Shown here: positions 54,369 to 63,387 of the stretch, in pieces
Position numbering within the stretch: the stretch's first letter is position 1
Layout of the letters: the number at the start of each line of letters is the position of its first letter
NCBI RefSeq assembly: GCF_022760755.1
Contig: NZ_JAIVFP010000001.1
Span: 3,514,001 to 3,578,000 of the forward strand
DNA from: Candidatus Rhodoblastus alkanivorans
Lineage (GTDB): Bacteria > Pseudomonadota > Alphaproteobacteria > Rhizobiales > Beijerinckiaceae
DNA: 64,000 bases
Reading direction: 5' to 3'
Notes under the pieces: model-generated
The model's database searches: none
What the model saw: the letters and a program-made list of their open reading frames with translations, nothing else
What the model was told of the DNA's origin: nothing
Program-made: the position numbers and the translations under genes

Positions 54369-54842
54369 TCAGGGCTTTTGGGTCAGCCGGTAGGTTTTGT
54401 GGCAGGCCACGCAATATTCCATCGCATTGGCGAGATTGGCGTTGACGGCGAAGGGATCGGAACGCCCGGCCACCTCGGCGATGGCGTCGAAGGCCAGGCC
54501 GGTCTGCCGTCCCATCCTGCCGAAATCCGTGGGCAGCTCCATCGTCGCCCGATCCGGAAAGGTCTGAAAGGCGCCGGCCTTGCGGGCGGCCCGCGCGACG
54601 GCCGCCCAGTCGCGGCCGTTGGCGGCCTCGTCCGCCGCCTCGATGACGGCCACCATCCTGCGCATCTCGCCGAGGATCAGTGCGCGGGTCGGATCGCTGA
54701 CCGGAACCGCCTGCCGTCCATCCGCCACGAAGCGGGCCGGCGACGGCGTCCCGATCGCATCGGACGGCAACCGCGCCATGGCGATGCCTCCCGCGCAAAG
54801 CACCGCCGCCGCGATCGCCGCCATCAATGCAAATTTATGCAT
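54369..54842 (-). CDS. Periplasmic c'-type cytochrome
   Basis: A 157-residue exported cytochrome: signal peptide (about 1-23, ending GIAMA), a four-helix-bundle-type body and one haem site, CVACH, at 145-149 near the C-terminus, the layout of cytochrome c'. It follows the hydrogenase large subunit by 66 bases on the same strand, so it may be the last gene of the hydrogenase operon and serve as a periplasmic electron or NO/O2 ligand protein. Direct link to hydrogenase is inference. Confidence 0.85.
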   Translation of the reverse strand: MHKFALMAAIAAAVLCAGGIAMARLPSDAIGTPSPARFVADGRQAVPVSDPTRALILGEMRRMVAVIEAADEAANGRDWAAVARAARKAGAFQTFPDRATMELPTDFGRMGRQTGLAFDAIAEVAGRSDPFAVNANLANAMEYCVACHKTYRLTQKP

Positions 54843-54908
54843 CCGCCACCCTCACGAGATGGCGCAAGCTTAATGGATCGCGCCGCGGCGCGGTAGCGGA
54901 AAGCCCGC

Positions 54909-56657
54909 TCAAGCCACCCGAATCGACGACATTTCCTCGCCGTCGGGATCGACCACATGCACCGCGCAGGCGATGCAGGGATCGAAGGAATGGATGGTGC
55001 GCTGGATTTCGAGCGGCTGGGATGGAACCGCCAAAGTGTGGCGGTCCTGCAGCGCCGCCTCATAGGCGCCGGGCTGGCCGGTGGCGTCGCGCGGGCCGGC
55101 GTTCCAGGTGCTCGGCACCACGGCTTGATAATTGTCGATCTTGCCGTTCTTGATCACGACCCAATGACCGAGCGCCCCGCGCGGCGCCTCCATGGCGCCG
55201 AAGCCGCGCGCCTCGCGCGGCCAGGTCGAGGGATCCCACATCGCCTCGTTGTGAACCGAGACCTCGCCTTTGCGGATATTGACCATGAGCGCGTCGAGCC
55301 AGCTGTCCATGTGATCGGCGATGATCTTGGATTCCAACGTGCGCGACGCGGTGCGTCCGAGCGTCGAAAACATGGCGGTGAGCGGAAGATCTAGCTTTTT
55401 CAGCGCCATATTGGCCAGTTCGCGGGTCTGCGCGTCGCCCTTGGCATAGAGCATCAGCACCCGCGCGAGCGGCCCGACCTCGACCGCCTTGCCGCGCCAG
55501 CGCGGCGATTTGAGCCAGGAATAGGATTTTTCGACATCGAGCTGGTCATAAGGCGGCTGCGGGCCGGAATAGGCAAGATTGGTCTCGCCGGCATAGGGAT
55601 GGAGGCCCGCCGTCTTGCCGGCGGAATAATCGTACCAGCTATGGGCCGCGAATTCCTGGATCTGGGCCGGATCGTTGAGATCGACCGGCTCGATGTGAGA
55701 AAGATCGCGTCCGACGATCACGCCGGCCGGAATGAGCATCGAATGGCTGCCGGCGCGGCCGTCGGCGGGGAAATCGCCATAGGTCATGAAATTGCCCAGG
55801 CCCTCGCCGCGCGCGAACCAGTCCTTGTAGAAGCCGGCGATGGCGAGCGTGTCTGGCAGATAGACCTCATCAACGAAGTCGCGCATCGATTTGATGATGC
55901 TGCGCACCTGATTGAGGGAGACGATATTGACCGCCGTCGAGGCGCTGCCGTTGCCCCCTTCGCCCGGGCCGGCGCTGATCGGCGACGGCGCGCCGCCGAC
56001 CAGAAAATTCGGATGCGGGTTCTTGCCGCCGAAAATCGTGTGGATCTGGACGACATTGCGCTGCCAGTTGAGCGCTTCGAGATAATGCGCCACGGCCATG
56101 AGATTGGCCTCGGGCGGCAGCTTGTAGCCCGGATTGCCCCAGAATCCATTGGCGAAAATGCCGAGCTGGCCCGAATTGACGAAGGTCTGGAGACGCTTCT
56201 GGACGTCGGAAAAATAGCCGGGGCTGGATTTGGCGTAAGTGGAAATGCTCTGCGCCAGCGCCGAGGTCGCCTTGGGATCGGCCTTCAGCGCCGAGACCAC
56301 GTCCACCCAGTCCAAAGCATGGAGATGATAGAAATGCATGACATGGTCATGCACATATTGGGCGGAGATCATCAGATTGCGGATGAGCTGAGCGTTGGGC
56401 GGAATGTCATAGCCCAAGGCGTTTTCCACCGCGCGCACCGAAGCGATGCCGTGAACCAGAGTGCAGACGCCGCAGATGCGCTGGGCGAAGGCCCAGGCCT
56501 CGCGCGGGTCCCGATCTTTCAGGATCAGCTCGATGCCGCGCACCATGGTCCCGGAGGAATAGGCCTGGCGGATGGCGTTGCCTTCGCCCAGTTCGGCTTC
56601 GATTCGCAGATGGCCCTCGATCCGGGTGATCGGGTCCACGACGACGCGCTTGCTCAT
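54909..56657 (-). CDS. hynL: Group 1e (Isp-type) [NiFe]-hydrogenase large subunit
   Basis: A 582-residue catalytic subunit with both Ni-Fe ligand pairs: RICGVCTLVH (Cys62, Cys65) and DPCIACAVH (Cys561, Cys564). A 15-residue C-terminal tail after His567 is the maturation-protease substrate. It oxidises or produces H2 in the periplasm with the Tat-exported small subunit. Separated from it by isp1 and isp2, the gene order typical of Isp-type hydrogenases of sulfur-oxidising phototrophs. ATG 56657 with GAGGAAAA upstream; the longer frame lies in a REP-like element. Confidence 0.95.
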   Translation of the reverse strand: MSKRVVVDPITRIEGHLRIEAELGEGNAIRQAYSSGTMVRGIELILKDRDPREAWAFAQRICGVCTLVHGIASVRAVENALGYDIPPNAQLIRNLMISAQYVHDHVMHFYHLHALDWVDVVSALKADPKATSALAQSISTYAKSSPGYFSDVQKRLQTFVNSGQLGIFANGFWGNPGYKLPPEANLMAVAHYLEALNWQRNVVQIHTIFGGKNPHPNFLVGGAPSPISAGPGEGGNGSASTAVNIVSLNQVRSIIKSMRDFVDEVYLPDTLAIAGFYKDWFARGEGLGNFMTYGDFPADGRAGSHSMLIPAGVIVGRDLSHIEPVDLNDPAQIQEFAAHSWYDYSAGKTAGLHPYAGETNLAYSGPQPPYDQLDVEKSYSWLKSPRWRGKAVEVGPLARVLMLYAKGDAQTRELANMALKKLDLPLTAMFSTLGRTASRTLESKIIADHMDSWLDALMVNIRKGEVSVHNEAMWDPSTWPREARGFGAMEAPRGALGHWVVIKNGKIDNYQAVVPSTWNAGPRDATGQPGAYEAALQDRHTLAVPSQPLEIQRTIHSFDPCIACAVHVVDPDGEEMSSIRVA

Positions 56658-56687
56658 GGCATTTTCCTCGATGCGGGTGTTCTGTCC

Positions 56688-56786
56688 GAGCATGTTGCGT
56701 TTCCACGGAAACGAAACATGCTCCTACCTCTTTGATTGAGGATGATCTTTTCCGAAAGCCGGATTCCACTTTCCGGGATCATGCTC
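56688..56786. repeat. REP-like element, copy B (inside the hydrogenase operon)
   Basis: A 99-base element with stem GAGCATGTT/AACATGCTC, TTTCCAC loop, a TTTGATTG box and the GATCTTTTCCGAAAGCCGG...CCACTTTCCGGGATCATGCTC core; closely similar to copy A at 9265-9361. It fills the gap between isp2 and the large-subunit gene. Confidence 0.85.
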
Positions 56787-56792
56787 TTGCTT

Positions 56793-58100
56793 TCAGTCTT
56801 CGAGATTGTCGGCCACGAGCTCCAGCAGGCTCTCGACCTTCTGGTCCCATTTGGCGTGCTTGGCCCCGAGCGTCAGCGTGATCCGGCACTGGCCGCAGGC
56901 GGTGACGAAATGCTGGGCGTGAGCGTCCTCGACCTGCTTGCGCTTGATCTCGAAGGCCTTGAAGCGCAGCGGGTCGGCGCGGACGTTGGAGACCACGCCA
57001 CCGCCGCCGCCACAGCACCAGCCGAGTTCGCCGTGGTCCTCGAATTCCTTCAGCTCCAGGCCGAGCGCCTTGAGCACCGCGCGCGGCTCCTGGATCACGC
57101 CGCCACGGCGCCCGAGCTGGCAGGGATCGTGGAAAGAGGTGGTTTCGCCGATCGTCTTCAGCTTGATCTTGCCGTTGGCGACGACCTCGGCGAGGAACTC
57201 CGTCATATGGATGATCCGCACCGGAAGCTTCTTGCCGTACCAGCGCGAAGCCTCCCAGCGCGCCGCGCCGTAGGCGTGGCCGCATTCCGGCAGGATGATC
57301 GTATGCGCGCCGATGGCGATCGCATTGTCGATCATCTTGCGGGTCATCTTTTCCTGCAGGTCGAGATCGCCGTTGATATAGCCGATGTTGGAGGCCTCGA
57401 ATCCCTCGCTGCTATAGGTCCAGCTCGCGCCGATCTTGTTGAGGATCTTGGCGACGTCGGTCAGCGCCTTGGTGTGTTCGGTGAGCTCCGCGGGCGCGGT
57501 AGTGACGACGTAATCGGCCTTGGGCAAGTCGATATTGACCGGCACGCCATTCTCTTCGCTGGCGTCGCGGACGATGTCGGCGAAATCGTCGGACGGCGTC
57601 GCCGGGCTGCCCCAGGCCTTGGTGGTGCGGTCCATCAGTTCGAGGCGGTCGGGCACCAGCCCGGCCTTGTACATGCCGTGCCGCGCCTCCTTGATCAGTT
57701 CGGAAATGTCGATGCCCATCGGACAGGCGAGCGTGCAGCGCCCGCACAGGCTGCAGGCGTCGAACAGCAGCGATTCCCATTCCTGCAGCATCTCGATCGA
57801 GACGTTGGATTTGATGCCGAGCAACCGGTAGATCGGCGCGAACGGCCCGACATGCCGGTTATAGGCCTGTTCGAACGGCTTGAGCTTGTTGATTGGGGTA
57901 TATTTCGGCTCGCCGGTCGTCACATAATACTGGCAGGCGTTGGCGCACATGCCGCAGCGCAGGCAGGATTCCATATGGATCGCCGCCGTGCGCGCGAAAT
58001 CGCGCACGAAGGCCTGCATCGCGGCGTCGCGGCGCTCCGTGTCGGCGCGATCGCCCTGCACGTCATAAGCGACGCCCGAGGCTGTCGTCTTGGCGGTCAT
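56793..58100 (-). CDS. isp2: Isp2: HdrD/DsrK-like iron-sulfur subunit
   Basis: A 435-residue cytoplasmic Fe-S protein. Two [4Fe-4S] motifs are at Cys46/49/52/56 (CLRCGMCANAC) and Cys116/119/122/126 (CSLCGRCTLACP). Two CCG domains follow (PECGHAYG; HDPCQLGRRGG; WCCGGGGGVVS; ACGQC), as in heterodisulfide reductase HdrD and in DsrK. With Isp1 it passes hydrogenase electrons across or into the membrane, possibly to a thiol/disulfide acceptor. Overlaps isp1 by 4 bases. Confidence 0.92.
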   Translation of the reverse strand: MTAKTTASGVAYDVQGDRADTERRDAAMQAFVRDFARTAAIHMESCLRCGMCANACQYYVTTGEPKYTPINKLKPFEQAYNRHVGPFAPIYRLLGIKSNVSIEMLQEWESLLFDACSLCGRCTLACPMGIDISELIKEARHGMYKAGLVPDRLELMDRTTKAWGSPATPSDDFADIVRDASEENGVPVNIDLPKADYVVTTAPAELTEHTKALTDVAKILNKIGASWTYSSEGFEASNIGYINGDLDLQEKMTRKMIDNAIAIGAHTIILPECGHAYGAARWEASRWYGKKLPVRIIHMTEFLAEVVANGKIKLKTIGETTSFHDPCQLGRRGGVIQEPRAVLKALGLELKEFEDHGELGWCCGGGGGVVSNVRADPLRFKAFEIKRKQVEDAHAQHFVTACGQCRITLTLGAKHAKWDQKVESLLELVADNLED

Positions 58101-58756
58101 ATCTGCGCTCCTCTATGCCCGAAGCGAATGCCCGTCGCGCCGCGCGACAGAACGAACAGGAAGGCGTGCATCAATTTGCCGAACGGGAACCAGATCAAAA
58201 AGGCGCAGATGCTGAGAATATGCAGCGCCAGCAGGGTCTCGTAGCGCGCCCCGACATGGGCCGCCGCAGCGAGCCCGGTGACCACCGGCAGGAAGGTCAG
58301 GAGCCAGCTGATGTAATCGTTCGGGCGCGAGATCAGCTTCAGCACCGGGCTGGTGAGGCGATAGGCCAAGGCCGCGAGCAGCGAGGCGGCGGTCAGCGCC
58401 CCGACGCCGTAAATGACGCTATTGGGAAGGCCTGGCCAACTCACCCCGAACAGGCTCTTCAGGAACAGGATGTGCGGCACGAACAGGAAGACGACAATCG
58501 CCAGCCCGATATGGAACACATAGCCGTTGACCGTCGTGAACATCCCCAGTTTGAGGAAGGTCTTGTGGGGGATCATCTTGCGGAAGACCGCCCGAGTGGC
58601 CGAGAGCCAGTTGGGCGGCGCGCCCTCGCGCGCCGGCGAAAAGTCGTTCCAGGGCGCCAGGGCCAGCACGCCGACAAGACGCCACAGGACGCCGAGGACA
58701 AAAACCGCCATGGAGAATGTCAGCGCCGGACCGCGGGCGAACGAGAGCAGATCCAT
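58097..58756 (-). CDS. isp1: Isp1: cytochrome b-type membrane subunit (NarI/DsrM-like)
   Basis: A 219-residue protein with five TM helices and four histidines placed for two b haems (YVFHIG about 82, VPHIL about 95, AAAHVG about 167, LALHIL about 179), the NarI/DsrM layout. It accepts electrons from the periplasmic hydrogenase and passes them to Isp2 or the quinone pool. It begins 3 bases after the small-subunit stop and overlaps isp2 by ATGA. Confidence 0.92.
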   Translation of the reverse strand: MDLLSFARGPALTFSMAVFVLGVLWRLVGVLALAPWNDFSPAREGAPPNWLSATRAVFRKMIPHKTFLKLGMFTTVNGYVFHIGLAIVVFLFVPHILFLKSLFGVSWPGLPNSVIYGVGALTAASLLAALAYRLTSPVLKLISRPNDYISWLLTFLPVVTGLAAAAHVGARYETLLALHILSICAFLIWFPFGKLMHAFLFVLSRGATGIRFGHRGAQI

Positions 58757-58759
58757 GGC

Positions 58760-59839
58760 TCACTCCTTCTCTTTCTCTTTTTCGAGCGACGCGAGATAGG
58801 TTTTCTGGTGATGGCGGGCCGAATAGGCGGCGCCGACGCCGAGCGCCGCGCCGGCGAGCGCCGCGCCGGCAAGCGCCGGCCCCGTCGCGCCGAGCGGCGT
58901 CGGCAGCGGCCGGTAGAAGCCGCCCATGTCCCAGAAATCGGGCTCCGAACAGCCGAGGCAGCCATGCCCCGACTGGATGGGGAAGGATACGCCGCCGTTC
59001 CATTTCATCGTGGCGCAGGAATTATAGGTCACCGGACCTTTGCAGCCGACCTTGTAGAGACAATAACCCTGCCGCGCGCCGTGGTCGTCGAAGCCGTCCG
59101 CGAACAGGCCGCGCTCGTAAAATGGGCGCCGGTAGCAGCGGTCATGGATCGTCTCGCCGAAAAAGGCCTTGGGACGGCTGAGATGGTCGAGATCGGGCAC
59201 TTTCCCGAAGGCAAGTAGATAGGACACGACGCCGGTCATCACATCGGCGATCGGCGGGCAGCCCGAAATATTGATTAGCGGCTTGCCGCCAGAGAGTTCG
59301 GAAATCGGGACCGCGCCGGTCGGATTGGGATTGGCCTTGGGGATGCCGCCGAAGGCGGCGCAGGTGCCGACCGCGATGACGGCGAAGGCGTCCTTGAGCG
59401 TGTCCTCCAGCATCTGATGATTGGTCACGCCGGCGATGGTCGAATAGACGCCGCCGTCCTTGAGCGGCACGGAGCCGTCAACGACGACGATATATTTGCC
59501 CTTGTTGGCGGCCATAGCCGCCTTGCGGGCTTGCTCGGCCGCCTCGCCCGACACGGCCATCAAAGTGTGGTGGTAATCGAGAGAGATGAAATCGAAGATC
59601 AGGTTCTCGAAGGTCGGCGAATGGGAGCGGGTGAGCGATTCGGTGCAGCCGGTGCATTCCTGGAACGACAGCCAGATCACCGATTGCCGATGCGCAGCCG
59701 CCAGGCCTTCGGCCAGGGCTTCGACCGACGAGGGCGGCAGCGCCATGATTGAGGCGATATAGGAGCCGAATTTGAGAAAGGCGCGCCGCGACACGCCGCG
59801 TCTTTGCAGTTCGGCGGCAAGAGTATCGTCATGTTTCAT
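58760..59839 (-). CDS. hynS: Group 1e [NiFe]-hydrogenase small subunit
   Basis: A 359-residue Fe-S subunit with a Tat signal SRRAFLKFGSY (17-27). The proximal cluster is CTGC (Cys62, Cys65) with later Cys in VGTCAAFGG and SGCPPIADV; medial/distal ligands are in CYRRPFYERG...CLYKVGCKG and SCATMKWNGGVSFPIQSGHGCLGCSEPDFWD. A C-terminal hydrophobic helix (LAGAALAGAALGVGAAY) anchors it to the membrane, with a Lys/Glu tail. Exported folded together with the large subunit. Overlaps the HupH-like gene by 11 bases. Confidence 0.95.
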   Translation of the reverse strand: MKHDDTLAAELQRRGVSRRAFLKFGSYIASIMALPPSSVEALAEGLAAAHRQSVIWLSFQECTGCTESLTRSHSPTFENLIFDFISLDYHHTLMAVSGEAAEQARKAAMAANKGKYIVVVDGSVPLKDGGVYSTIAGVTNHQMLEDTLKDAFAVIAVGTCAAFGGIPKANPNPTGAVPISELSGGKPLINISGCPPIADVMTGVVSYLLAFGKVPDLDHLSRPKAFFGETIHDRCYRRPFYERGLFADGFDDHGARQGYCLYKVGCKGPVTYNSCATMKWNGGVSFPIQSGHGCLGCSEPDFWDMGGFYRPLPTPLGATGPALAGAALAGAALGVGAAYSARHHQKTYLASLEKEKEKE

Positions 59840-60254
59840 GCGGCGCCTCCGCGATCCCGTTTTTGAGTTCGAGCGCTTCCCCCATGCGGCGCGCCGCGAC
59901 TTCGGCGTCGCGCCGATCGGCGGACAAAATCCTGGGACAGGATGTGATTTCGATCAGATCGGTCGCGATCTTCCCGTCGCCGAAATGGCGGACGCGCCAG
60001 ACCGCGGAAAACCGCGTTTCCCAGACCTCGGTGCGGCCGGCGACCTCGATGGTCGCGCTCACCTCGCCCCGGCCGAGGAAATCGTCCAGCGATTCGCGGT
60101 CGCGGTTCGACATCGGCAGGCCGCCGAGGTCGATTGAAGAGGACTCGCCGCTCGCCGCGAAATCGGTCAGCCTTGCAATGGCTTCCCACAAGAGGGCGTC
60201 GGCGAAGCCGCTGTCCTCTTCCGCGATCGCGGTCGATGCGCAGGGTGAAGTCAT
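59829..60254 (-). CDS. hupH: HupH/HyaF-like hydrogenase expression protein
   Basis: A 141-residue protein matching the HupH C-terminal domain: DFLGRGEVSATIEVAGRTEV, ETRFSAVWRVRHFGDGKIAT, IEITSCPRILSADRRDAEVAARRMGEA. Full-length HupH is near 280 residues, so this is a short form with one domain. Family members help assemble or protect the small subunit Fe-S clusters. ATG 60254 overlaps the protease stop (ATGA), so it is coupled in the operon. Confidence 0.8.
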   Translation of the reverse strand: MTSPCASTAIAEEDSGFADALLWEAIARLTDFAASGESSSIDLGGLPMSNRDRESLDDFLGRGEVSATIEVAGRTEVWETRFSAVWRVRHFGDGKIATDLIEITSCPRILSADRRDAEVAARRMGEALELKNGIAEAPHET

Positions 60255-60715
60255 GGCGCCCACCTCTCGATCAGTTCGCGCGCCGCGCGCCGCATTTCCG
60301 GAATCGCCGAGGCGATGGCGGGCGTCGGCTCAAGCCCCCAATCGACGCGTTCCGGCTCGACGCCGATCAGAGCCCGCAGCGCCGGCTTGCGACCGATGAG
60401 TTCGGCCGTCGCCAGGAGATCGAACAGCGCAACCTCGTGCGCGGTGCGCTTGACGCCGGAAAGCTGGGCGTCCATTTCAGCCCCCGCGAACGTCCGGACC
60501 GCGCCGGGCTGGGCGCCGAAACGGGCGGCGTCGAAGACGATCAGGGCGGAGCAGGAATCGACTTCTGTCAGCAAGGAGAGGCCAAGGGTGCCGCCGTCGA
60601 GCACGCGCAAATCTTCGTCGCCAAGCCGATCGAAGCCACGCGCCGCATGAACGCCCGCCCCGTCGTCGCACATCAGCACATTGCCAATTCCGAGCACCAG
60701 AACGGGATCCGCCAT
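60251..60715 (-). CDS. hynD: [NiFe]-hydrogenase maturation endopeptidase
   Basis: A 154-residue HupD/HyaD-family protease, first gene of the hydrogenase operon. Ni-sensing acids are in GIGNVLMCDDGAGVHAA (Asp17-Asp18 region) and in VFDAARFG, with His in KRTAHEVALFDLL. It cleaves the C-terminal tail of the large subunit after Ni insertion. The start ATG follows an AT-rich region (60720-60780) that should contain the operon promoter. No hyp genes lie in the window. Confidence 0.92.
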   Translation of the reverse strand: MADPVLVLGIGNVLMCDDGAGVHAARGFDRLGDEDLRVLDGGTLGLSLLTEVDSCSALIVFDAARFGAQPGAVRTFAGAEMDAQLSGVKRTAHEVALFDLLATAELIGRKPALRALIGVEPERVDWGLEPTPAIASAIPEMRRAARELIERWAP

Positions 60716-60840
60716 GAGATGGGAACCTCTTCTTTATTATTCATATTCCGATATGTTCACCCGTTTTGCAATAAGCGCCATGACATGGATTAATCTGAAC
60801 CTCTGCAACTTTTGGCTAAAGACGCCAAAGGCGGAGATTG

Positions 60841-60873
60841 AAAAAAATAAGGGCCGGCGATTGCCGGCCCTTA
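60841..60873 (-). terminator. Rho-independent terminator of the FadL-type porin gene
   Basis: Minus strand: perfect 11-bp stem TAAGGGCCGGC/GCCGGCCCTTA (60873-60863 and 60858-60848), 4-base loop, then seven T residues (60847-60841). It lies 25 bases after the porin stop. Confidence 0.92.
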
Positions 60874-60897
60874 CCGAATCCGCTTGGAGCGGAGGGA

Positions 60898-62223
60898 TCA
60901 ATATTTGGCGAGGACGGGCGCCGGCTGGTCCCAATGATAGGTATAGCCGATCGTGACTTCGAGTTCCTCGAGCCAAACGTTGATGTTGGAATAGGGATTG
61001 TAGCCGAAGCCCGGGACATATTCCTGACCGGAGACGCTGGTCCGCGGCGAATAGAGCGCCGAGAAATCGATATCCGAATTATGGGTCCATTTGTAGGTGA
61101 AGCCGCCGCCGATATGGTTGGTGACGACGCCCGGGGCGAGGATGTTCAGCATCACGTTGGCGGCGGTGACCGGCTGCGAGCTATAGGAATAGCCCGCGCG
61201 CAGGGTCAGGCGGTCATTGTACATCCACTCGAAGCCTATCGCGATGACGTCCACGTCCTTCCAGCCGAAGCCGGGGCCGTTCGCCGTGCCCAGCGAGGCG
61301 GGCAGGATCGGGGCCATCGGATTGGAGATCGACGGCACCAGCGAATAGAAGATGTGCTTGTAGTCGATCATCATCGCGAGGGTGGGCAGGAGCTTGTATG
61401 AAATGCCCGCGCCGATCGTCGCGGGGACGTCAAAGCTGCCGCCGCCCGCGAACAGGCCGCTGTAATCGTGGAACGGCGTGCTCCAGATCGGCGTCGAACC
61501 CTGCACCGAGAGCGAGAAGTCCGGCGTGACGTGATAGAGCATGCCGGCGCGCACCCCGCCGCCGACCGAATAGGCCGGCGAATGGTCGCTGACATTCATC
61601 GGATTGGATGACAGCCCGAACATGCTGAACGCGCCGATGCCATAGGCCGAGAAAATCTGGACGCCGAGCACCGGCGCGATGCCGAACGACAAATTGCCGA
61701 AGCGCTGGGCGTAGCCGGCATAGATCAGGGCCTGGTTGAGGTCGACGCCCGCGCGGCCGCCACAGAACACGCCCTGCAACGGCGAACCGAACTGGGCGCA
61801 GGCCGGATTGATGGTCCCGCTCGAAAAAGTGGTGTTCATGCCACCATTGCCGACCATGGCGAAGCCGAAGGACGAATCGGCGTTGATGGGCTGCGAATAG
61901 CCGATCGCCGGAATCGGGAAGACGTTGCGATAGCTGTCCACGCTTCCCGGCGCGGTCAGCATGGTCCCCGTGGCGTCATAGCCGCGCCAGGGCATGAAAG
62001 CCGAGATATCGCCGTTGAACTGGCGGCCGACATCGACGAGACTTGCCGGGTTGACCGCGATGGAGAGAGCGGTTGCGGGATTGGCGGAACCTGCGCCGGC
62101 AAGCGATTGCTGGCGCGCGCTTTCACCTTCAACGAAATAGCCCTCGGTCGCGTGGGCGGCGGTCGCCGCTGTCAAGACCAGGGCGGCCAGATTCGCGCCC
62201 ACCAGATTTCGCCATTTCCGCAT
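60898..62223 (-). CDS. FadL/TodX-family outer-membrane transport protein
   Basis: A 441-residue beta-barrel porin of the OMPP1/FadL/TodX type. Signal peptide (about 1-27, ALVLTAATAAHA), then the family opening TEGYFVEGESARQQSLAGAGSANPATALSIAVNPASL that forms the N-terminal plug; many alternating amphipathic strands follow to a C-terminal aromatic-rich end (VTIGYTYHWDQPAP). It takes up hydrophobic compounds such as fatty acids or hydrocarbons. ATG 62223 with GGGGAGAAAT upstream; the longer frame lacks a signal peptide. Monocistronic, ended by a strong terminator. Confidence 0.92.
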   Translation of the reverse strand: MRKWRNLVGANLAALVLTAATAAHATEGYFVEGESARQQSLAGAGSANPATALSIAVNPASLVDVGRQFNGDISAFMPWRGYDATGTMLTAPGSVDSYRNVFPIPAIGYSQPINADSSFGFAMVGNGGMNTTFSSGTINPACAQFGSPLQGVFCGGRAGVDLNQALIYAGYAQRFGNLSFGIAPVLGVQIFSAYGIGAFSMFGLSSNPMNVSDHSPAYSVGGGVRAGMLYHVTPDFSLSVQGSTPIWSTPFHDYSGLFAGGGSFDVPATIGAGISYKLLPTLAMMIDYKHIFYSLVPSISNPMAPILPASLGTANGPGFGWKDVDVIAIGFEWMYNDRLTLRAGYSYSSQPVTAANVMLNILAPGVVTNHIGGGFTYKWTHNSDIDFSALYSPRTSVSGQEYVPGFGYNPYSNINVWLEELEVTIGYTYHWDQPAPVLAKY

Positions 62224-62516
62224 ATTTCTCCCCCACTTGAAACGTCGACGTGATTTTTCGAATCGCCGAGCTTGGTCCGCTGCTATCTTGAGCGTTACGT
62301 TTGTCAGATCATAACATTTGAATGGGTTGAAGAATGTCGCGTTTTTGCAACACATCGTTATATTCGGGCGACATTTGCCTCCCGTAGACGCCGGACACAG
62401 CTGAATTCCACGCGCCTACGCAAAAAATCAAACGGCGACGAAGACTTGACCGCATCGTCGGCCGGAATATATTCAGCTTTATAAATATATTAAAAACGCT
62501 TCGGGGAGCGGAACGC

Positions 62517-63317
62517 TTGCACCTATCCTATCTCGACGGCGCCGCCCTCCTTTCCGGCGTGATCGTCGGTTTCGTCCTTGGTCTCATCGGCGGCGGCGGC
62601 TCGGTCTTCGCCACGCCCCTGCTTTATTATTTCGTGGGCGTCGCCAATCCGCATGTCGCGATCGGCACGGGCGCCGCCGCCGTGGCGGTGAACGCCTTGG
62701 CCAATCTCCTCGGCCACGCCCGCGCCGGCCGCGTCAAATGGGCGTGCGCCGCCATTTTCGCGGCGGCCGGCTCGGGCGGCGCGATCATCGGATCCTCGCT
62801 CGGCAAGATCGTCGACGGCCAGAAGCTGCTCCTGCTGTTCGGCGTGGTGATGCTGGTGGTCGCGGCGCAGATGGCGATCAAGCGCCCGCCGCCGCAGGGG
62901 CACGATTTTCGCCTGACCCGGGAGAACGCCGGCAAGACCGTGCCCGCCCTCGTGCTGATCGGGCTGGTGGTCGGGGTCCTGTCAGGCTTTTTCGGCATCG
63001 GCGGGGGCTTCCTGGTGGTGCCCGGCATTCTCGCCGCGACCGGCATGCCGATGATCGCGGCGATCGGCTCGTCGCTGGTCTCGGTGACCGCTTTCGGAGC
63101 CGCGACCGCCGCCAATTACGCCTGGTCCGGCCTGGTGGACTGGCCGGTCACCGCCTTTCTCGTGGCAGGCGGCGTCGTCGGCGGCGTGTTCGGAGGAAGG
63201 CTTGCGGGCGTCCTCGCCGCCCGCAGGCAGCTGCTCACGCAGGTCTTCGCCGCCCTCGTCGCGGCGGTTGGAATTTATGTCATCTATCGGGGCGTTCTGG
63301 TGCTGATGAAGCCGTGA
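62517..63317 (+). CDS. TauE/SafE-family sulfite/sulfonate exporter
   Basis: A 266-residue inner-membrane protein with eight TM helices and both TauE/SafE half-repeats: GFVLGLIGGGGSVFATPLLYYFVGV (about 18-42) and GVLSGFFGIGGGFLVVPGILAATG (about 155-178). Members export sulfite, sulfoacetate or other organosulfur acids. Near dsrA and the Isp hydrogenase a sulfite-export role is plausible but inferred. TTG start with GGGGAGCGG upstream and an AT-rich promoter region at 62470-62500; divergent from the FadL-type gene. Confidence 0.88.
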   Translation: MHLSYLDGAALLSGVIVGFVLGLIGGGGSVFATPLLYYFVGVANPHVAIGTGAAAVAVNALANLLGHARAGRVKWACAAIFAAAGSGGAIIGSSLGKIVDGQKLLLLFGVVMLVVAAQMAIKRPPPQGHDFRLTRENAGKTVPALVLIGLVVGVLSGFFGIGGGFLVVPGILAATGMPMIAAIGSSLVSVTAFGAATAANYAWSGLVDWPVTAFLVAGGVVGGVFGGRLAGVLAARRQLLTQVFAALVAAVGIYVIYRGVLVLMKP

Positions 63318-63387
63318 CGCCCCGCCAAGTTCGCTAATATCCAAGATCGCTTATATCATAAAGCAAACCATCAAGGGGAATTCCGAC

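Noticed and set aside
54909-56657. Possibility that this hydrogenase large subunit also lacks Ni ligands, like the Hyf-like one
   Set aside because: Both CxxC pairs (RICGVC and DPCIAC) and the cleavable tail after His567 are intact.
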